Numbered from the stretch's first letter, positions 8,266-17,618 are shown. The stretch: 64,000 bases of DNA from Enterococcus casseliflavus NBRC 100478 (GCF_001544095.1 NZ_BCPT01000004.1:158872-222871), one strand, 5' to 3'. Notes: a model not told the origin generated them from the sequence alone. Program-made: numbers and translations.

Positions 8266-8739
8266 ATGACAGTATTTGAAGGAACGTTTCAGGGAGAGGC
8301 AGTCAAAGTAGGGATCGTGGTCTCACGATTCAACGAGTTTATCACTTCCAAGTTAGTGGAAGGCGCCAAAGACAATTTGCTGCGTCATGGAGTCAAAGCA
8401 GAAAACATCGATGTGTATTGGGTACCAGGGGCTTATGAGATTCCGTATATTACCAAAAAAATCGTTGACCACAAGCAATACGATGGGATCGTGACATTAG
8501 GTGCCTTGATTCGCGGAGCAACGACTCACTATGAATTGATCTCAAATGAAGTGGCGAAAGGCGTAGCCCAAATTGGTCTGAATGCCGACATTCCGATCAT
8601 GTTTGGTGTGTTGACGACTGAAACAATCGAACAAGCCATTGAACGGGCGGGAACCAAAGCCGGCAACAAAGGCAGTGAAGCCGCTCAAGGTCTTTTGGAG
8701 ATGATTTCGTTGAATCAGCAAATCCTTGGCAACGCATAG
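8266..8739 (+). CDS. ribH: 6,7-dimethyl-8-ribityllumazine synthase
   Basis: A 157-residue lumazine synthase, the usual length. Conserved parts are SRFNEFIT near the N terminus, WVPGAYEIP (phosphate/pyrimidine site), [12 protein letters not shown] with the catalytic His, and [24 protein letters not shown]. It condenses the RibA/RibD pyrimidine with the RibB butanone phosphate and normally forms icosahedral or pentameric shells. It is the last gene of the operon, with site AAAGGAGA, and is followed by a strong terminator. Confidence 0.97.
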   Translation: MTVFEGTFQGEAVKVGIVVSRFNEFITSKLVEGAKDNLLRHGVKAENIDVYWVPGAYEIPYITKKIVDHKQYDGIVTLGALIRGATTHYELISNEVAKGVAQIGLNADIPIMFGVLTTETIEQAIERAGTKAGNKGSEAAQGLLEMISLNQQILGNA

Positions 8740-8803
8740 GTTTCACGTTCGAACAAAGGGAAGCTACAAGAACAAGCCTGCCTGAGCATAGGCATCAGAC
8801 TGG

Positions 8804-8840
8804 AGACAGACTTCGTACAAAATGAAGTCTGTCTTTTTTT
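8804..8840 (+). terminator. Terminator of the rib operon
   Basis: AGACAGACTTC (8804-8814) pairs with GAAGTCTGTCT (8824-8834), with a run of seven T residues. Confidence 0.92.
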
Positions 8841-8986
8841 CATCATTTAAAAGCATGGGATTATTTTTGCCAAAGGATTCGCTTCTTCACGGGTACCGTA
8901 TTTTCGATAGGTCAATGGAGAGGAAAACGCCCAATCAATCACGAACATTAGAATAACTCTTATTTAAGGAAATTTTCAGAAAATTA

Positions 8987-9042
8987 TTTACATTTCACAA
9001 AAGGTTCCTTATAATGACTCTATTCATTGAGAGTGATTCTCA
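8987..9042 (+). promoter_or_regulatory. Promoter with Fur-like operator for the iron ABC operon
   Basis: TTTACA (8987-8992), 17-bp spacer, perfect TATAAT (9010-9015). The dyad TGAGA-gtgat-TCTCA (9028-9042) lies at the expected transcription start and resembles the core of Fur/PerR boxes (TGATAATNATTATCA family). Iron-dependent repression of the downstream importer is inferred. The remaining leader up to 9210 has no other feature that I can name. Confidence 0.65.
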
Positions 9043-9210
9043 TTTGCAAATAGATGTCAAAGCAGTACATGGCTTTGGCGCTTTTCATGAGAAGAACTGT
9101 TATAAGCGAAAAAACGCACAGATGCTTCTTTTATGATGGTGGCGAGGCAACAGTCAGGTTGTTTTTGCTGTGAAATCAGGAGAGGATCGTGCTGAATAAA
9201 GGAGAATCAC

Positions 9211-10284
9211 ATGTCGGTAGGGTTGATTAAATCAAATCGTTGGATGGTTTCGACAATCATTTGCTGTGTTTTAGTTGTCGCCATTCTCTTATCTGCAGGA
9301 GTTGCTTTGGCAAACGGACAAGCCAATATCACCCTTGGCGAAGTTTATCAAATTCTCTTCTATAAAATCAGCCATGGATTGGTTGGTGATCTTTCAGGCA
9401 TTTCAGACGCAAACATCAATATCGTCTGGTTTGTTCGGGCACCGCGGGTCTTGCTGTCTATTTTTGTGGGCATGGGGTTAGCGATCAGCGGGGCAGTGAT
9501 GCAGGCGGTGGTCCAAAATCCGCTGGCAGATCCCTATATCTTAGGGATCTCTTCAGGCGCATCCTTAGGGGCGACCTTCGCCATCTTAGTCGGTTTTGGC
9601 GGCTCGGCGCTAGTCTTGCAGCTGGGCTTATCGTTTGGTGCCTTTGCAGGAGCGGGGATTGCCACCATTTTGGTGCTGCTGCTTGCTAGTATCGGTGGGA
9701 AAATGACTTCCACAAAACTCGTGCTGTCGGGGACGATCGTCAGTGCCTTATGCAGCTCTGTTTCAAACTTGATCATCTATCTGGCTAGCAATGCAGAAGG
9801 GATGAAGACTGTGGCGTTTTGGTCGATGGGCAGCTTAGCCTCGGCTTCTTGGAACAAATTGGGCTTTATCGTGGTTCTGGTTTCTTTGATCACGCTGTTC
9901 TTCCTGACGCAATACCGTGTTTTGAATACGCTTTTGCTGGGAGATGAAGTTGCTTCCACCTTAGGGGTCAAGCTGACCTTCTATCGTCGTTTTTACATGC
10001 TGCTAGCAGCGCTATTAACCAGTATCATCGTTGCGAATTCTGGTATGATCGGCTTTGTCGGCTTGATCATTCCTCATATCGTACGTGGAGTCAGCGGGTC
10101 GGATCATCGCCTGTTGATGCCTTTGACCGCTTTGACAGGCGCGTTGTTTTTGATTTGGGCGGATGTGATCGCCCGCTCGACCCTGCAAGGAGTCGAACTG
10201 CCGATCGGGATCATTACAGCGCTGATTGGCGCACCGATCTTTATCTATATCATTGTCAAACGGCAATACAACTTTGGGGGGTGA
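9211..10284 (+). CDS. FecCD-family ABC permease (iron-siderophore/haem type)
   Basis: A 357-residue polytopic membrane protein of the BtuC/FecCD family, with about ten hydrophobic segments. It has family signatures RAPRVLLSIFVGMGLAISGA and QNPLADPYILGISSGASLGA, and near the C terminus GFVGLIIPHIVR, the cytoplasmic loop contacting the ATPase. It should form a homodimeric channel for an iron complex or cobalamin-like compound. The start has AAAGGAGAA upstream. First gene of a three-gene operon; the Fur-like box upstream points to iron. Confidence 0.93.
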   Translation: MSVGLIKSNRWMVSTIICCVLVVAILLSAGVALANGQANITLGEVYQILFYKISHGLVGDLSGISDANINIVWFVRAPRVLLSIFVGMGLAISGAVMQAVVQNPLADPYILGISSGASLGATFAILVGFGGSALVLQLGLSFGAFAGAGIATILVLLLASIGGKMTSTKLVLSGTIVSALCSSVSNLIIYLASNAEGMKTVAFWSMGSLASASWNKLGFIVVLVSLITLFFLTQYRVLNTLLLGDEVASTLGVKLTFYRRFYMLLAALLTSIIVANSGMIGFVGLIIPHIVRGVSGSDHRLLMPLTALTGALFLIWADVIARSTLQGVELPIGIITALIGAPIFIYIIVKRQYNFGG

Positions 10285-10288
10285 CGGA

Positions 10289-11071
10289 ATGAAATTAGCA
10301 GTTGAAAAGCTCAATCTAACGATCGGGGACCAACAGATTCTAAAAGACATCTCCGTCCAAACCGCACAGGGGCAATTTGTCGGCTTGATTGGTTCCAACG
10401 GCAGCGGCAAGTCTACATTGTTAAAAGCTATCTACAAAACGTTGAAACCTGACAGCGGCGACATTTATTTAGGTGAGATGAATATTTTGAAAAGTTCCGA
10501 AAAAAAAGTCGCCCAGCAAGTCAGCGTCGTCAGTCAGTTCAATGAGTTGAGCTTTGATTTAACAGTAGAACAGATGGTGCTTTTAGGCCGCACGCCCCAC
10601 AAGGGTTTGTTGGAACAAGACACTAAAGCCGATCATGAGCTGGTCACCGCAGCCTTAGCCAAAACAGGGTTAAGTGCCTACAGAAAACGCAGCTACCTCT
10701 CATTATCAGGAGGCGAAAAACAGCGGGTCGTCCTTGCTCGTGCCATCACCCAAGAACCGAAATTTATGATTCTCGATGAGCCGACCAATCATTTGGATAT
10801 CCGATATCAACTGGAAATCTTAGAGACCGTCAAGCATCTGAAGATTGGCTTGTTGGCGGCGCTGCACAATTTGGAACAAGCAGCCAATTATTGCGACATC
10901 ATCTATGCCTTAAAAGATGGTCGGGTCGTAGGGTATGGCGAACCAGAAACGCTGCTGACAGAAGAACTGATCGAAGAAATCTATGGCGTGAAATGCAGTA
11001 TTTACCATCATCCGATCACAGGCGGATTAGGGTTTCATTATTATTTTGAAAAGGAGCAAACAGATGAATAA
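10289..11071 (+). CDS. ABC transporter ATP-binding protein (FecE/FhuC type)
   Basis: A 260-residue ATPase with Walker A GSNGSGKST (about 36-44), signature LSGGEKQR, Walker B FMILDEPTNHLD and the switch His in ALHNLEQA. The PTNHLDIRYQ sequence is typical of ATPases pairing with FecCD permeases. It begins four bases after the permease stop, with a GGGGGG-type site, and overlaps the start of the binding protein by eight bases, so the three genes are co-translated. Confidence 0.95.
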   Translation: MKLAVEKLNLTIGDQQILKDISVQTAQGQFVGLIGSNGSGKSTLLKAIYKTLKPDSGDIYLGEMNILKSSEKKVAQQVSVVSQFNELSFDLTVEQMVLLGRTPHKGLLEQDTKADHELVTAALAKTGLSAYRKRSYLSLSGGEKQRVVLARAITQEPKFMILDEPTNHLDIRYQLEILETVKHLKIGLLAALHNLEQAANYCDIIYALKDGRVVGYGEPETLLTEELIEEIYGVKCSIYHHPITGGLGFHYYFEKEQTDE

Positions 11072-12077
11072 ATGGGGAAAAATGATTGGGGTAGGATTGG
11101 CAGTCTTTACATTAAGCGCTTGCGGCAATACGAAGGATGAAGGAACTTCGGCTTCTTCCTCACAGGCAGAAAGTACGTATCCCTTAACCATCAGCAACTA
11201 CACCAAAGCAGAAGGCGGTACGCAATGGACCGCCAAGGACCAAACCTTTAATGAAGCACCGAAAAAAGTCGTAGCCAACACACGACCAGCAGCGGAATTG
11301 CTGCTGCATCTCGGCCTCAAGGATCAGATTGCGGGTGTCGGTGCAACCTTTGGTGCCGCTGATAAGGAAGTTGCTGCTGATTACGCAGAACTAAACGACC
11401 TGGGCAGCGACTATATCAGTAAAGAAACGGCGCTCAGTGTGGATCCAGATTTGATTTTTGGCCGCGGAGGACTTTTTGATAATCAAGATTGGGGCGTTGG
11501 CACCGTTGATTCCTTGAACGAGATGGGCATTCCGACTTACGTCCAAGAAACCTCTGTCACTGGGGCGACGTTTGATTCTGTGTATCAAGACATTGAAAAC
11601 CTTGGTAAGCTCTTCAATGTCCCCGAGGCAGCCGCTGCTTTTGAAAAAGAATTAAAGGATCGCCAGAGTGCCTTGGAAGAAAAAGTAGCAGACAAAGAAG
11701 AGCAAACCTTTGCCCATCTCTTTATGTCTGATCCAAGTGTGGTCAGTGTCTATGCCGCTCAAGACGAGTCTTTTTTCAACAGTAACTTTGACATGATCAA
11801 ACTGAACAATGTGTTTCAAGACTATTCAGGAGAAGTCAGTGTCGAAACCTTGATCGAAACGGATCCCGATGTCTTGATCGTCGGCGACTGGTCAACGATC
11901 GAAGGCAGTGTTTCTGGTCAAGAAATCATTGAAGGCTTGTACAAAAATGACAAACTCTCCAGCATGAAAGCCATCAAAAACAAACAAGTCTACAGCATGG
12001 ACTACAATTATCTCTTTGGCTACGGCTACCAAGCCTTGACTGGTTTGGAAGAACTGGTAGAGCAAATGGCACAATAA
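11064..12077 (+). CDS. Iron-compound ABC transporter substrate-binding lipoprotein
   Basis: A 337-residue lipoprotein with a signal peptide ending in the lipobox LSAC (Cys at about residue 20), then a Ser/Glu-rich linker. The mature part has the FecB/BtuF fold features: KKVVANTRPAAELLLHLGL, a DPDLIFGRGG strand, and VETLIETDPDVLIVGDW in the second lobe. It captures an iron-siderophore, haem or related complex outside the membrane and hands it to the permease. Start at 11064 with AAAAGGAG. The exact ligand cannot be read from sequence. Confidence 0.92.
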   Translation: MNKWGKMIGVGLAVFTLSACGNTKDEGTSASSSQAESTYPLTISNYTKAEGGTQWTAKDQTFNEAPKKVVANTRPAAELLLHLGLKDQIAGVGATFGAADKEVAADYAELNDLGSDYISKETALSVDPDLIFGRGGLFDNQDWGVGTVDSLNEMGIPTYVQETSVTGATFDSVYQDIENLGKLFNVPEAAAAFEKELKDRQSALEEKVADKEEQTFAHLFMSDPSVVSVYAAQDESFFNSNFDMIKLNNVFQDYSGEVSVETLIETDPDVLIVGDWSTIEGSVSGQEIIEGLYKNDKLSSMKAIKNKQVYSMDYNYLFGYGYQALTGLEELVEQMAQ

Positions 12078-12128
12078 ACACCTCCTATTGCATAAAAAGG
12101 AGAACCAACTTTTTATATAATAGAAGAA

Positions 12129-12174
12129 AACCAACGTTTCACTGGCCGATCGACCACAGAAACGTTGGTTTTTT
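12129..12174 (+). terminator. Terminator of the iron ABC operon
   Basis: AACCAACGTTTC (12129-12140) pairs with GAAACGTTGGTT (12159-12170), with a T run after it. Confidence 0.92.
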
Positions 12175-12226
12175 GTATTTAAGAAAAGCAACCTTTGCCG
12201 CTGCCCGTTCCGCAACAAGTATCCCG

Positions 12227-12568
12227 TTAGCTATTTTTTTCTGTCATATGGTTCATTTGATAGCGAGACAATAGCTTCTCTTTGTGTTTTTGCATGATCG
12301 TTTCTAGAGAAATATCGTATTTATCGGCGAGAATAAATAAGTTATCCAGTACATCGCCCAATTCTTCCGTCAGATTTGCCAGTTTTTCTTCCGGCAAGCC
12401 TTCTTGTTCATCGGGACGGTCACGGCCAATCTCCAATGTCCGAATGGCACGGCTCACTTCCCCGACTTCTTCTGCTAAAAAATTCGCCCGAATAAACGGA
12501 TCATATTGATACCAGTTGCGGGCTTTGTAGAAGTCACTGATAAATCGTTGATATTCCTCAATGTTCAT
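12227..12568 (-). CDS. MazG-like nucleotide pyrophosphohydrolase
   Basis: A 113-residue protein with the all-alpha NTP-PPase metal-binding motifs EEVGEVSRA (about 35-43) and EELGDVLDN (about 67-75), as in MazG/iMazG house-cleaning enzymes that hydrolyse (d)NTPs to monophosphates. I chose the ATG ending at 12568 (MNIEEYQRF), with AAGGATGG upstream; the longer frame to 12610 has no site. It is divergent from the LOG gene and monocistronic. The true substrate is unknown. Confidence 0.82.
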   Translation of the reverse strand: MNIEEYQRFISDFYKARNWYQYDPFIRANFLAEEVGEVSRAIRTLEIGRDRPDEQEGLPEEKLANLTEELGDVLDNLFILADKYDISLETIMQKHKEKLLSRYQMNHMTEKNS

Positions 12569-12654
12569 AATTTTTTTTCCATCCTTTCCCAGAACCTTTA
12601 TCAGAATCATGATATACTATTTCAAAATGATTGAGAAGGATGATGGAGAGTTTT

Positions 12655-13215
12655 ATGAAAATTGCAGTCTATTGTGGTGCCAGTGTCGGTAATGAACCTA
12701 GTTTTGCAACAGCCGCCCAAGAATTGGGGCAGTGGATCGCTTCACGGCAAAATACGCTGGTCTATGGCGGCGGAAAAGCGGGCTTGATGGGCGTGCTGGC
12801 AGATGCTGTCTTAGAAAATGGCGGTCAGGTGATCGGGGTGATCCCAACCTTTTTGAAAGATCGGGAACTAGCACATCCTGGATTGACCGAACTCCATGTC
12901 GTCGAGACGATGTCAGAAAGAAAACGAAAAATGTTCGAATTGTCGCAGGCCTTTGTCGCACTGCCAGGCGGTCCTGGTACGCTGGAAGAAATCACGGAGA
13001 TGATCTCATGGTCAAGAATCGGTCAAAACCCGAATCCGTGTGCTTTTTATGATGTGAACAATTTTTACCGCGCAACGAGAGCCTTGTATGACAATATGGT
13101 GGAAAATGAGTTCTTGACGCAGGCCGATCGCGAAAAAATCGGTTTTGCGCAAACAACCCAGGAGCTTGAAGCTTTTATTCAAGCCTACGAACCGCCAGTT
13201 ATTCGGCAGTATTAA
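12655..13215 (+). CDS. LOG-family nucleotide 5'-monophosphate phosphoribohydrolase
   Basis: A 186-residue protein (TIGR00730 type) with VYGGGKAGLMG and the catalytic PGGPGTLEE motif (PGGxGTxxE). It resembles the plant LONELY GUY cytokinin-activating enzymes, formerly annotated as lysine decarboxylase. It should cleave ribose 5-phosphate from nucleotide monophosphates. The start at 12655 has GGAGAG upstream; the earlier ATG at 12631 is poorly placed. Its bacterial role is not settled. Confidence 0.88.
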   Translation: MKIAVYCGASVGNEPSFATAAQELGQWIASRQNTLVYGGGKAGLMGVLADAVLENGGQVIGVIPTFLKDRELAHPGLTELHVVETMSERKRKMFELSQAFVALPGGPGTLEEITEMISWSRIGQNPNPCAFYDVNNFYRATRALYDNMVENEFLTQADREKIGFAQTTQELEAFIQAYEPPVIRQY

Positions 13216-13226
13216 GTATCTGTTGT

Positions 13227-13270
13227 AAAAGAGCAAGGCGAAGCACCGGCGGGTGTCGTCTTGCTCTTTT
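13227..13270 (+). terminator. Terminator after the LOG gene
   Basis: AAAAGAGCAAG (13227-13237) pairs with CTTGCTCTTTT (13260-13270); an inner GCACC/GGTGT stem extends it. Confidence 0.85.
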
Positions 13271-13361
13271 GCTTCTTTGACGCATTCTTAGTATAATGGG
13301 GTTTGTTTTGCAAGTGGGGTCATAAAATAAGATCCTTGGACAAAGAAATGGAGCGTAAATC

Positions 13362-14348
13362 ATGACAACAAATTTTTGGGCTGAATTGCCGAAGCCTTTT
13401 TTTATCCTAGCACCAATGGAAGATGTCACCGATGTCGTTTTTCGACATGTCGTTCAAGCTGCCGGCGCACCAGATGTTTTCTTTACGGAATTTACCAACT
13501 CCGATAGTTACTGCCATCCAGAAGGACGCGACAGTGTGCGGGGACGTTTAGTCTTCACCGAAGATGAGCAACCGATGGTAGCCCACATTTGGGGCGACAA
13601 GCCAGAGTATTTCCGTGAGATGAGTATCGGCTTAGCGGAGATGGGCTTTAAAGGGATCGACTTAAATATGGGCTGCCCAGTGCCAAACGTTGCTGGACGA
13701 GGCAAAGGCAGCGGCTTGATCTTGCGACCAGAAGTTGCTGCAGAGCTGATCCAAGCAGCCAAAGCTGGCGGTCTGCCGGTCAGTGTCAAGACGCGTTTGG
13801 GCTATACCGAACTAGGAGAAATGGAAGCTTGGTTGACCCATGTCCTGCAACAGGATATCGCCAACCTTTCGATCCATTTGCGAACCCGCAAAGAAATGAG
13901 CAAGGTCGATGCCCATTGGGAATTGATTCCTGAAGTGGTTGCCTTGCGGGATAGAATCGCCCCACAAACGAAGCTGACGATCAACGGCGATATCCCTGAT
14001 CGTACCAAAGGTTTGGAGCTAGCAGAAAAATATGGCGTAGACGGAATCATGATCGGCCGGGGTATTTTCAAGAATCCCTATGCCTTTGAAAAAGAACCGA
14101 AAGAGCATACCTCAGAAGAGCTATTAGGCTTGTTGCAGCTGCAATTAGATCTGCAGGACCATTACGCCAAAATGGTGCCACGCTCGATCGCAGGATTGCA
14201 TCGTTTCTTTAAAATCTATGTCAAAGGCTTCCCTGGAGCCAGTGATTTGCGGGCAAAATTGATGAATACCAAATCAACGGATGAAGTCCGGCAACTGCTG
14301 GCAGAGTTTGCGGAGAAAAAGAACCACGAGGAAAGTATTGAAGCGTAA
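13362..14348 (+). CDS. tRNA-dihydrouridine synthase, DusC/DusA-like
   Basis: A 328-residue flavoenzyme: [15 protein letters not shown] at the FMN-binding N terminus, the catalytic cysteine in [21 protein letters not shown], and [20 protein letters not shown] with [10 protein letters not shown] binding FMN phosphate. It reduces uridines in tRNA D-loops with NADPH. It is distinct from the dusB at 61018, which shares motifs but not overall sequence. Ribosome binding site ATGGAGCG lies upstream. Which tRNA position it modifies is unknown. Confidence 0.93.
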   Translation: MTTNFWAELPKPFFILAPMEDVTDVVFRHVVQAAGAPDVFFTEFTNSDSYCHPEGRDSVRGRLVFTEDEQPMVAHIWGDKPEYFREMSIGLAEMGFKGIDLNMGCPVPNVAGRGKGSGLILRPEVAAELIQAAKAGGLPVSVKTRLGYTELGEMEAWLTHVLQQDIANLSIHLRTRKEMSKVDAHWELIPEVVALRDRIAPQTKLTINGDIPDRTKGLELAEKYGVDGIMIGRGIFKNPYAFEKEPKEHTSEELLGLLQLQLDLQDHYAKMVPRSIAGLHRFFKIYVKGFPGASDLRAKLMNTKSTDEVRQLLAEFAEKKNHEESIEA

Positions 14349-14405
14349 GTTTCAATGCTTTTTTCGTTTTTGGTTGCTGTACCCGCTCTCATTGTCAATC
14401 CTTCC

Positions 14406-14470
14406 TTGACAATAGGTAGGTACCTATGTAAAATGGAGAACAGACTTTTAATTAGGTACCTATCTAAATA
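14406..14470 (+). promoter_or_regulatory. Promoter and GGTACC operators of the marR-MFS operon
   Basis: A near-ideal promoter, TTGACA (14406-14411), 17-bp spacer, TAAAAT (14429-14434). The spacer contains the dyad ATAGGTAGGTACCTAT, and a second related dyad TTAGGTACCTATCTAA lies just downstream of the start site (about 14451-14466). Such placement predicts tight autorepression by the MarR protein encoded next. Confidence 0.8.
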
Positions 14471-14498
14471 GTGAAGAGGCGAAAGGAGCTGAAGGTCG

Positions 14499-14939
14499 AT
14501 GGTTTCCGAACAAGAAATCGTGGAACGATTGTTTGAAGTGTATAAATTAAATCGGCGGTATGCGGAACAAAAATATGGGCGTTTTATGCCAGGTCGGGGA
14601 CAGTTCAATTGCCTACTGGTATTGGACGAAAAAGGGACGTTGACCCAAAAAGATCTCGCCGCGTATTTAGCGATTCGCTCGACATCCACTGGCGAACTAC
14701 TAAAAAAACTGGCTGAAAAAGGGCTGATCCAAAAAGAAGTCGATCCGAAAGATAAACGCAGCCATCTGATTTCGCTGACGGAAGCAGGCAAGGAAGAGGC
14801 ACAGCGAATGAAAGAAAAACGCAGCAAGGCGCACCAAGAAATGCTGACCTATTTGACGGCAGAAGAAAAACAAGCCTTTGGTCAAGCCTTAGCAAAAATC
14901 GAACAGTTTTATCTTGAGAAGGAGGCGGACGTTGATTGA
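14499..14939 (+). CDS. MarR-family repressor of the adjacent efflux pump
   Basis: A 146-residue winged-helix regulator: GTLTQKDLAAYLAIRSTSTGELLKKL is the helix-turn-helix and KDKRSHLISLTEAGKEEA the wing. The site AAAGGAGC precedes the ATG at 14499. Its stop overlaps the TTG start of the MFS gene by four bases. The two GGTACC dyads in its promoter are the probable operators. Expected to release DNA on binding a toxic small molecule. Confidence 0.92.
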   Translation: MVSEQEIVERLFEVYKLNRRYAEQKYGRFMPGRGQFNCLLVLDEKGTLTQKDLAAYLAIRSTSTGELLKKLAEKGLIQKEVDPKDKRSHLISLTEAGKEEAQRMKEKRSKAHQEMLTYLTAEEKQAFGQALAKIEQFYLEKEADVD

Positions 14940-16372
14940 GTGAAACAGTCCAACGAACGGAACGTCAGCGGACGCTGATTTTTATTAATTTAATGATTAC
15001 ATGTATTGCCGTATCCATGTTGGCGACCGCCTTGACGACGGCTTTACCCGCCATTGTCACTGACCTGCAGATTTCCGTCACTACGGGCCAATGGCTGACT
15101 AGCGGTTATTCCTTGGCGATGGCGATCGTTATGCCCTTGACGGCATATCTTATGAATCGTGTGCCAACCAAAAAGCTGTATCTCGCTGCCTTAGGAATTG
15201 CGTTGGTGGGCTTGCTGCTTTGTGCTGCAGCGCCCAATTTTCTAGTCATGATGCTTGCTCGTATTTTGCAGGCCGTAGGCAATGGAATCTTGACCGCGAT
15301 GGCGCAAGTGATCCTCTTATCGATCTATCCGATCAATCGTATCGGTGTGGTGATGGGCTGGTATGGATTATCGATCACCGCGGCACCCGTGATCGCACCG
15401 ACTCTTGCTGGGGTGATCGTGGACCGCTTGAACTGGCATGCGATTTTTTATATCGTTGCCGTGATCGTTTTGATTTCACTGATTTGGGCCATAAAGGTTT
15501 TTGATGATGTGTTGCCAGTAAGCAACAGTAAATTTGATCAGACCTCTTTTGTTTTGAGTGCCTTCGCCTTTGGTGGGATCACTTTAGGCTTTGGCAATAT
15601 CGGCAGCTATGGCTTTTTCAGCTTGCCGGTTTTAGGAACCTTAGGGATCGGTTTGGTAGCAGGGGTCTTCTTTGTCTTCCGTCAGTTAAGAGCGAAAACC
15701 CCATTTTTGGATCTGCGGGTCTTAAAAACAAAAGAGTATGCCATCAGTGTCTTTGGCAGTATCATGCTTTACTTGGTCTTGATGGGTTCGGCGATGCTGA
15801 TGCCGCTTTACGTGCAGTCGATTTTAGGCAAATCAGCGACGATCTCGGGATTAGTCGTTTTGCCAGGCTCACTGGTCTCGGCTTTCTTAAGTCCCGTGGC
15901 TGGGCGAATCTATGACAAAGTCGGCATCCGTCTGTTGACACTTTTTGGCGGCGGCTCACTGGTCTTGAGCAACATCGGTATGTATTTCATCCATATGCAC
16001 ACGGGTATTTGGGTAGCAGTGGTTTTGAACATGCTGCGCTGTGCCGCCACAGGCTGTTTGTTGATGCCCTTCGTGACGTGGGGAAATAAAAATATTCCGC
16101 CGCAGCTGACGGCGCATGGAACAGCGTTATTGACTTCTTTGCGAACGGTGGCAGGCGCCATCGGGACAGCATTATTTGTCGGGATCATGAATAGTGTGGC
16201 GCAAAAAAGCACGACCTTAACAGGAACAAGTGCACTGCTTCATGGGATGAATGTTTCTTTCTTATTGATGACGATCGCTTCGGGAATGTTGTTTGCAACG
16301 GGGGTATTCTTGATTCGTGATCAGAAGCCAGAAGCCGTGTGGCTGGAAGGTGCAGAAGAACCACTGGAATAA
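14936..16372 (+). CDS. MFS drug:H+ efflux transporter, DHA2 (EmrB/LmrB-like)
   Basis: A 478-residue membrane protein with about fourteen helices. It carries the DHA2 motifs TALPAIVTDLQ in helix 1, WLTSGYSLAMAIVMPLTAYL, RILQAVGNGILTAM (motif B-like) and GWYGLSITAAPVIAPTLAGV (motif C, antiporter type). The start codon is TTG at 14936, overlapping the marR stop as TTGA, with GGAGG eleven bases upstream. It should export lipophilic compounds at the cost of the proton gradient, under control of the preceding MarR protein. Confidence 0.92.
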   Translation: MSETVQRTERQRTLIFINLMITCIAVSMLATALTTALPAIVTDLQISVTTGQWLTSGYSLAMAIVMPLTAYLMNRVPTKKLYLAALGIALVGLLLCAAAPNFLVMMLARILQAVGNGILTAMAQVILLSIYPINRIGVVMGWYGLSITAAPVIAPTLAGVIVDRLNWHAIFYIVAVIVLISLIWAIKVFDDVLPVSNSKFDQTSFVLSAFAFGGITLGFGNIGSYGFFSLPVLGTLGIGLVAGVFFVFRQLRAKTPFLDLRVLKTKEYAISVFGSIMLYLVLMGSAMLMPLYVQSILGKSATISGLVVLPGSLVSAFLSPVAGRIYDKVGIRLLTLFGGGSLVLSNIGMYFIHMHTGIWVAVVLNMLRCAATGCLLMPFVTWGNKNIPPQLTAHGTALLTSLRTVAGAIGTALFVGIMNSVAQKSTTLTGTSALLHGMNVSFLLMTIASGMLFATGVFLIRDQKPEAVWLEGAEEPLE

Positions 16373-16377
16373 AGAGG

Positions 16378-16404
16378 GCACCTTTCTTTGAAGGGTGCTT
16401 TTCT
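16378..16404 (+). terminator. Terminator of the marR-MFS operon
   Basis: GGCACCTT pairs with AAGGGTGC (16391-16398), followed by TTTTC. Confidence 0.75.
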
Positions 16405-16527
16405 TGATTTATTTCATGAAACTCTATGAAAAACCAAAAAATTCGATATAATAAGATAACTTATGGTTTAGGAGGAGTATTTTTTTTCAGGAAAGACTTG
16501 TTTTAATGGAAAAAAATCAGGGAGAAA

Positions 16528-17433
16528 ATGAAGAATAAAGGCGTTTATTTTGGGTTGTCTGCCTATGTATTATGGGGCTTGGTCACACTATATTGGAAAA
16601 TAATCGTTGGGGTTTCGCCATTAGCAACGATGTGCTACCGAATCGTGTGGTCCTTTGTTTTTATGGTGTTGTTTATCGTGCTTTCTGGGAAGAAAACGCA
16701 ATTTTTACAAGAAGCGCGTCTGCTGTGGAAGAACAAAGCATTTGCTGGACTGATCGTTTTAGCTTCTGTGCTGATCTCCATCAACTGGTTCACCTTTATC
16801 TTCGCGGTGAGTGCGGGCCACGTGATGCAAGCCAGCTTAGGCTATTATATCAATCCGCTTGTCAATGTCTTGTTAGCGACCGTTTTTTTGAAGGAACGTC
16901 TTAGTCGTACTGGCATGCTGGCGTGTCTGCTGGCAAGTATCGGGGTGATCTTATTATCGATCCAAACAGGAACGATTCCTTATGCCTCACTGATCATGGC
17001 CTTTTCCTTTAGTACGTATGGCTTGATCAAAAAAAGGATCCCCATTAGTTCGGTTACTGGGTTAACGATCGAAACGATGGTGATTTTCCCCTTTGCCCTC
17101 GTGTATATTTTAGGATTTTCAACCGTCGGCTTTATGAATTATCCCTTGCAAACCAATCTCTTATTGATGGGTGCTGGGATCGTGACGGCTATTCCGCTAT
17201 TGCTGTTTGCGGAAGCCGCGAAAAATGTTTCTTACATTACGCTTGGGTTTATTCAATACGTCAACCCGACAATCATGCTTTTGTTAGCCATCTTTTTGTT
17301 TCACGAAACCTATTCACTGGCCCAATTTTCCGCCTTTGCGTTTATTTGGCTGGGGATCGCTGTCTTCACCTATGGTACGTTAGGAACGGCGATGAAAGAG
17401 CGGCGCATGGGACAGCAAAGAAAGCAACTTTGA
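16528..17433 (+). CDS. rarD: RarD-type EamA/DMT transporter
   Basis: A 301-residue, ten-helix drug/metabolite transporter. MKNKGVYFGLSAYVLWGLV and YRIVWSFVFM, followed by NWFTFIFAVSAGHVMQASLG and GYYINPLVNVLLA, fit the RarD group (TIGR00688). RarD was named for chloramphenicol sensitivity, but its substrate is not settled. A TATAAT-like element lies near 16445-16451 and a GGGAGA site precedes the ATG. Monocistronic. Confidence 0.88.
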   Translation: MKNKGVYFGLSAYVLWGLVTLYWKIIVGVSPLATMCYRIVWSFVFMVLFIVLSGKKTQFLQEARLLWKNKAFAGLIVLASVLISINWFTFIFAVSAGHVMQASLGYYINPLVNVLLATVFLKERLSRTGMLACLLASIGVILLSIQTGTIPYASLIMAFSFSTYGLIKKRIPISSVTGLTIETMVIFPFALVYILGFSTVGFMNYPLQTNLLLMGAGIVTAIPLLLFAEAAKNVSYITLGFIQYVNPTIMLLLAIFLFHETYSLAQFSAFAFIWLGIAVFTYGTLGTAMKERRMGQQRKQL

Positions 17434-17440
17434 TACATTA

Positions 17441-17472
17441 GGAATGGCTGCAGCTGAGCCATTCCTTTTTTT
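17441..17472 (+). terminator. Terminator after rarD
   Basis: GGAATGGC (17441-17448) pairs with GCCATTCC (17458-17465), followed by a run of T residues. Confidence 0.9.
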
Positions 17473-17575
17473 ATTAAAAAACAACTCAATTTAGATAGTG
17501 AAGGAAGTTGCAAGGAGAATTGTTCAATGGTATAACAAAGGAAAAGCACGTTGCAGAAATTCTGATTGAAAAGGG

Positions 17576-17604
17576 TTGCATCTGCCACAGGGGTGTGTTA
17601 TTAT
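17576..17604 (+). promoter_or_regulatory. Promoter of licT-bglP
   Basis: TTGCAT (17576-17581), 17-bp spacer, TATTAT (17599-17604), about 15 bases upstream of the first RAT. Confidence 0.7.
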
Positions 17605-17618
17605 TCTTTCAGTTACAA

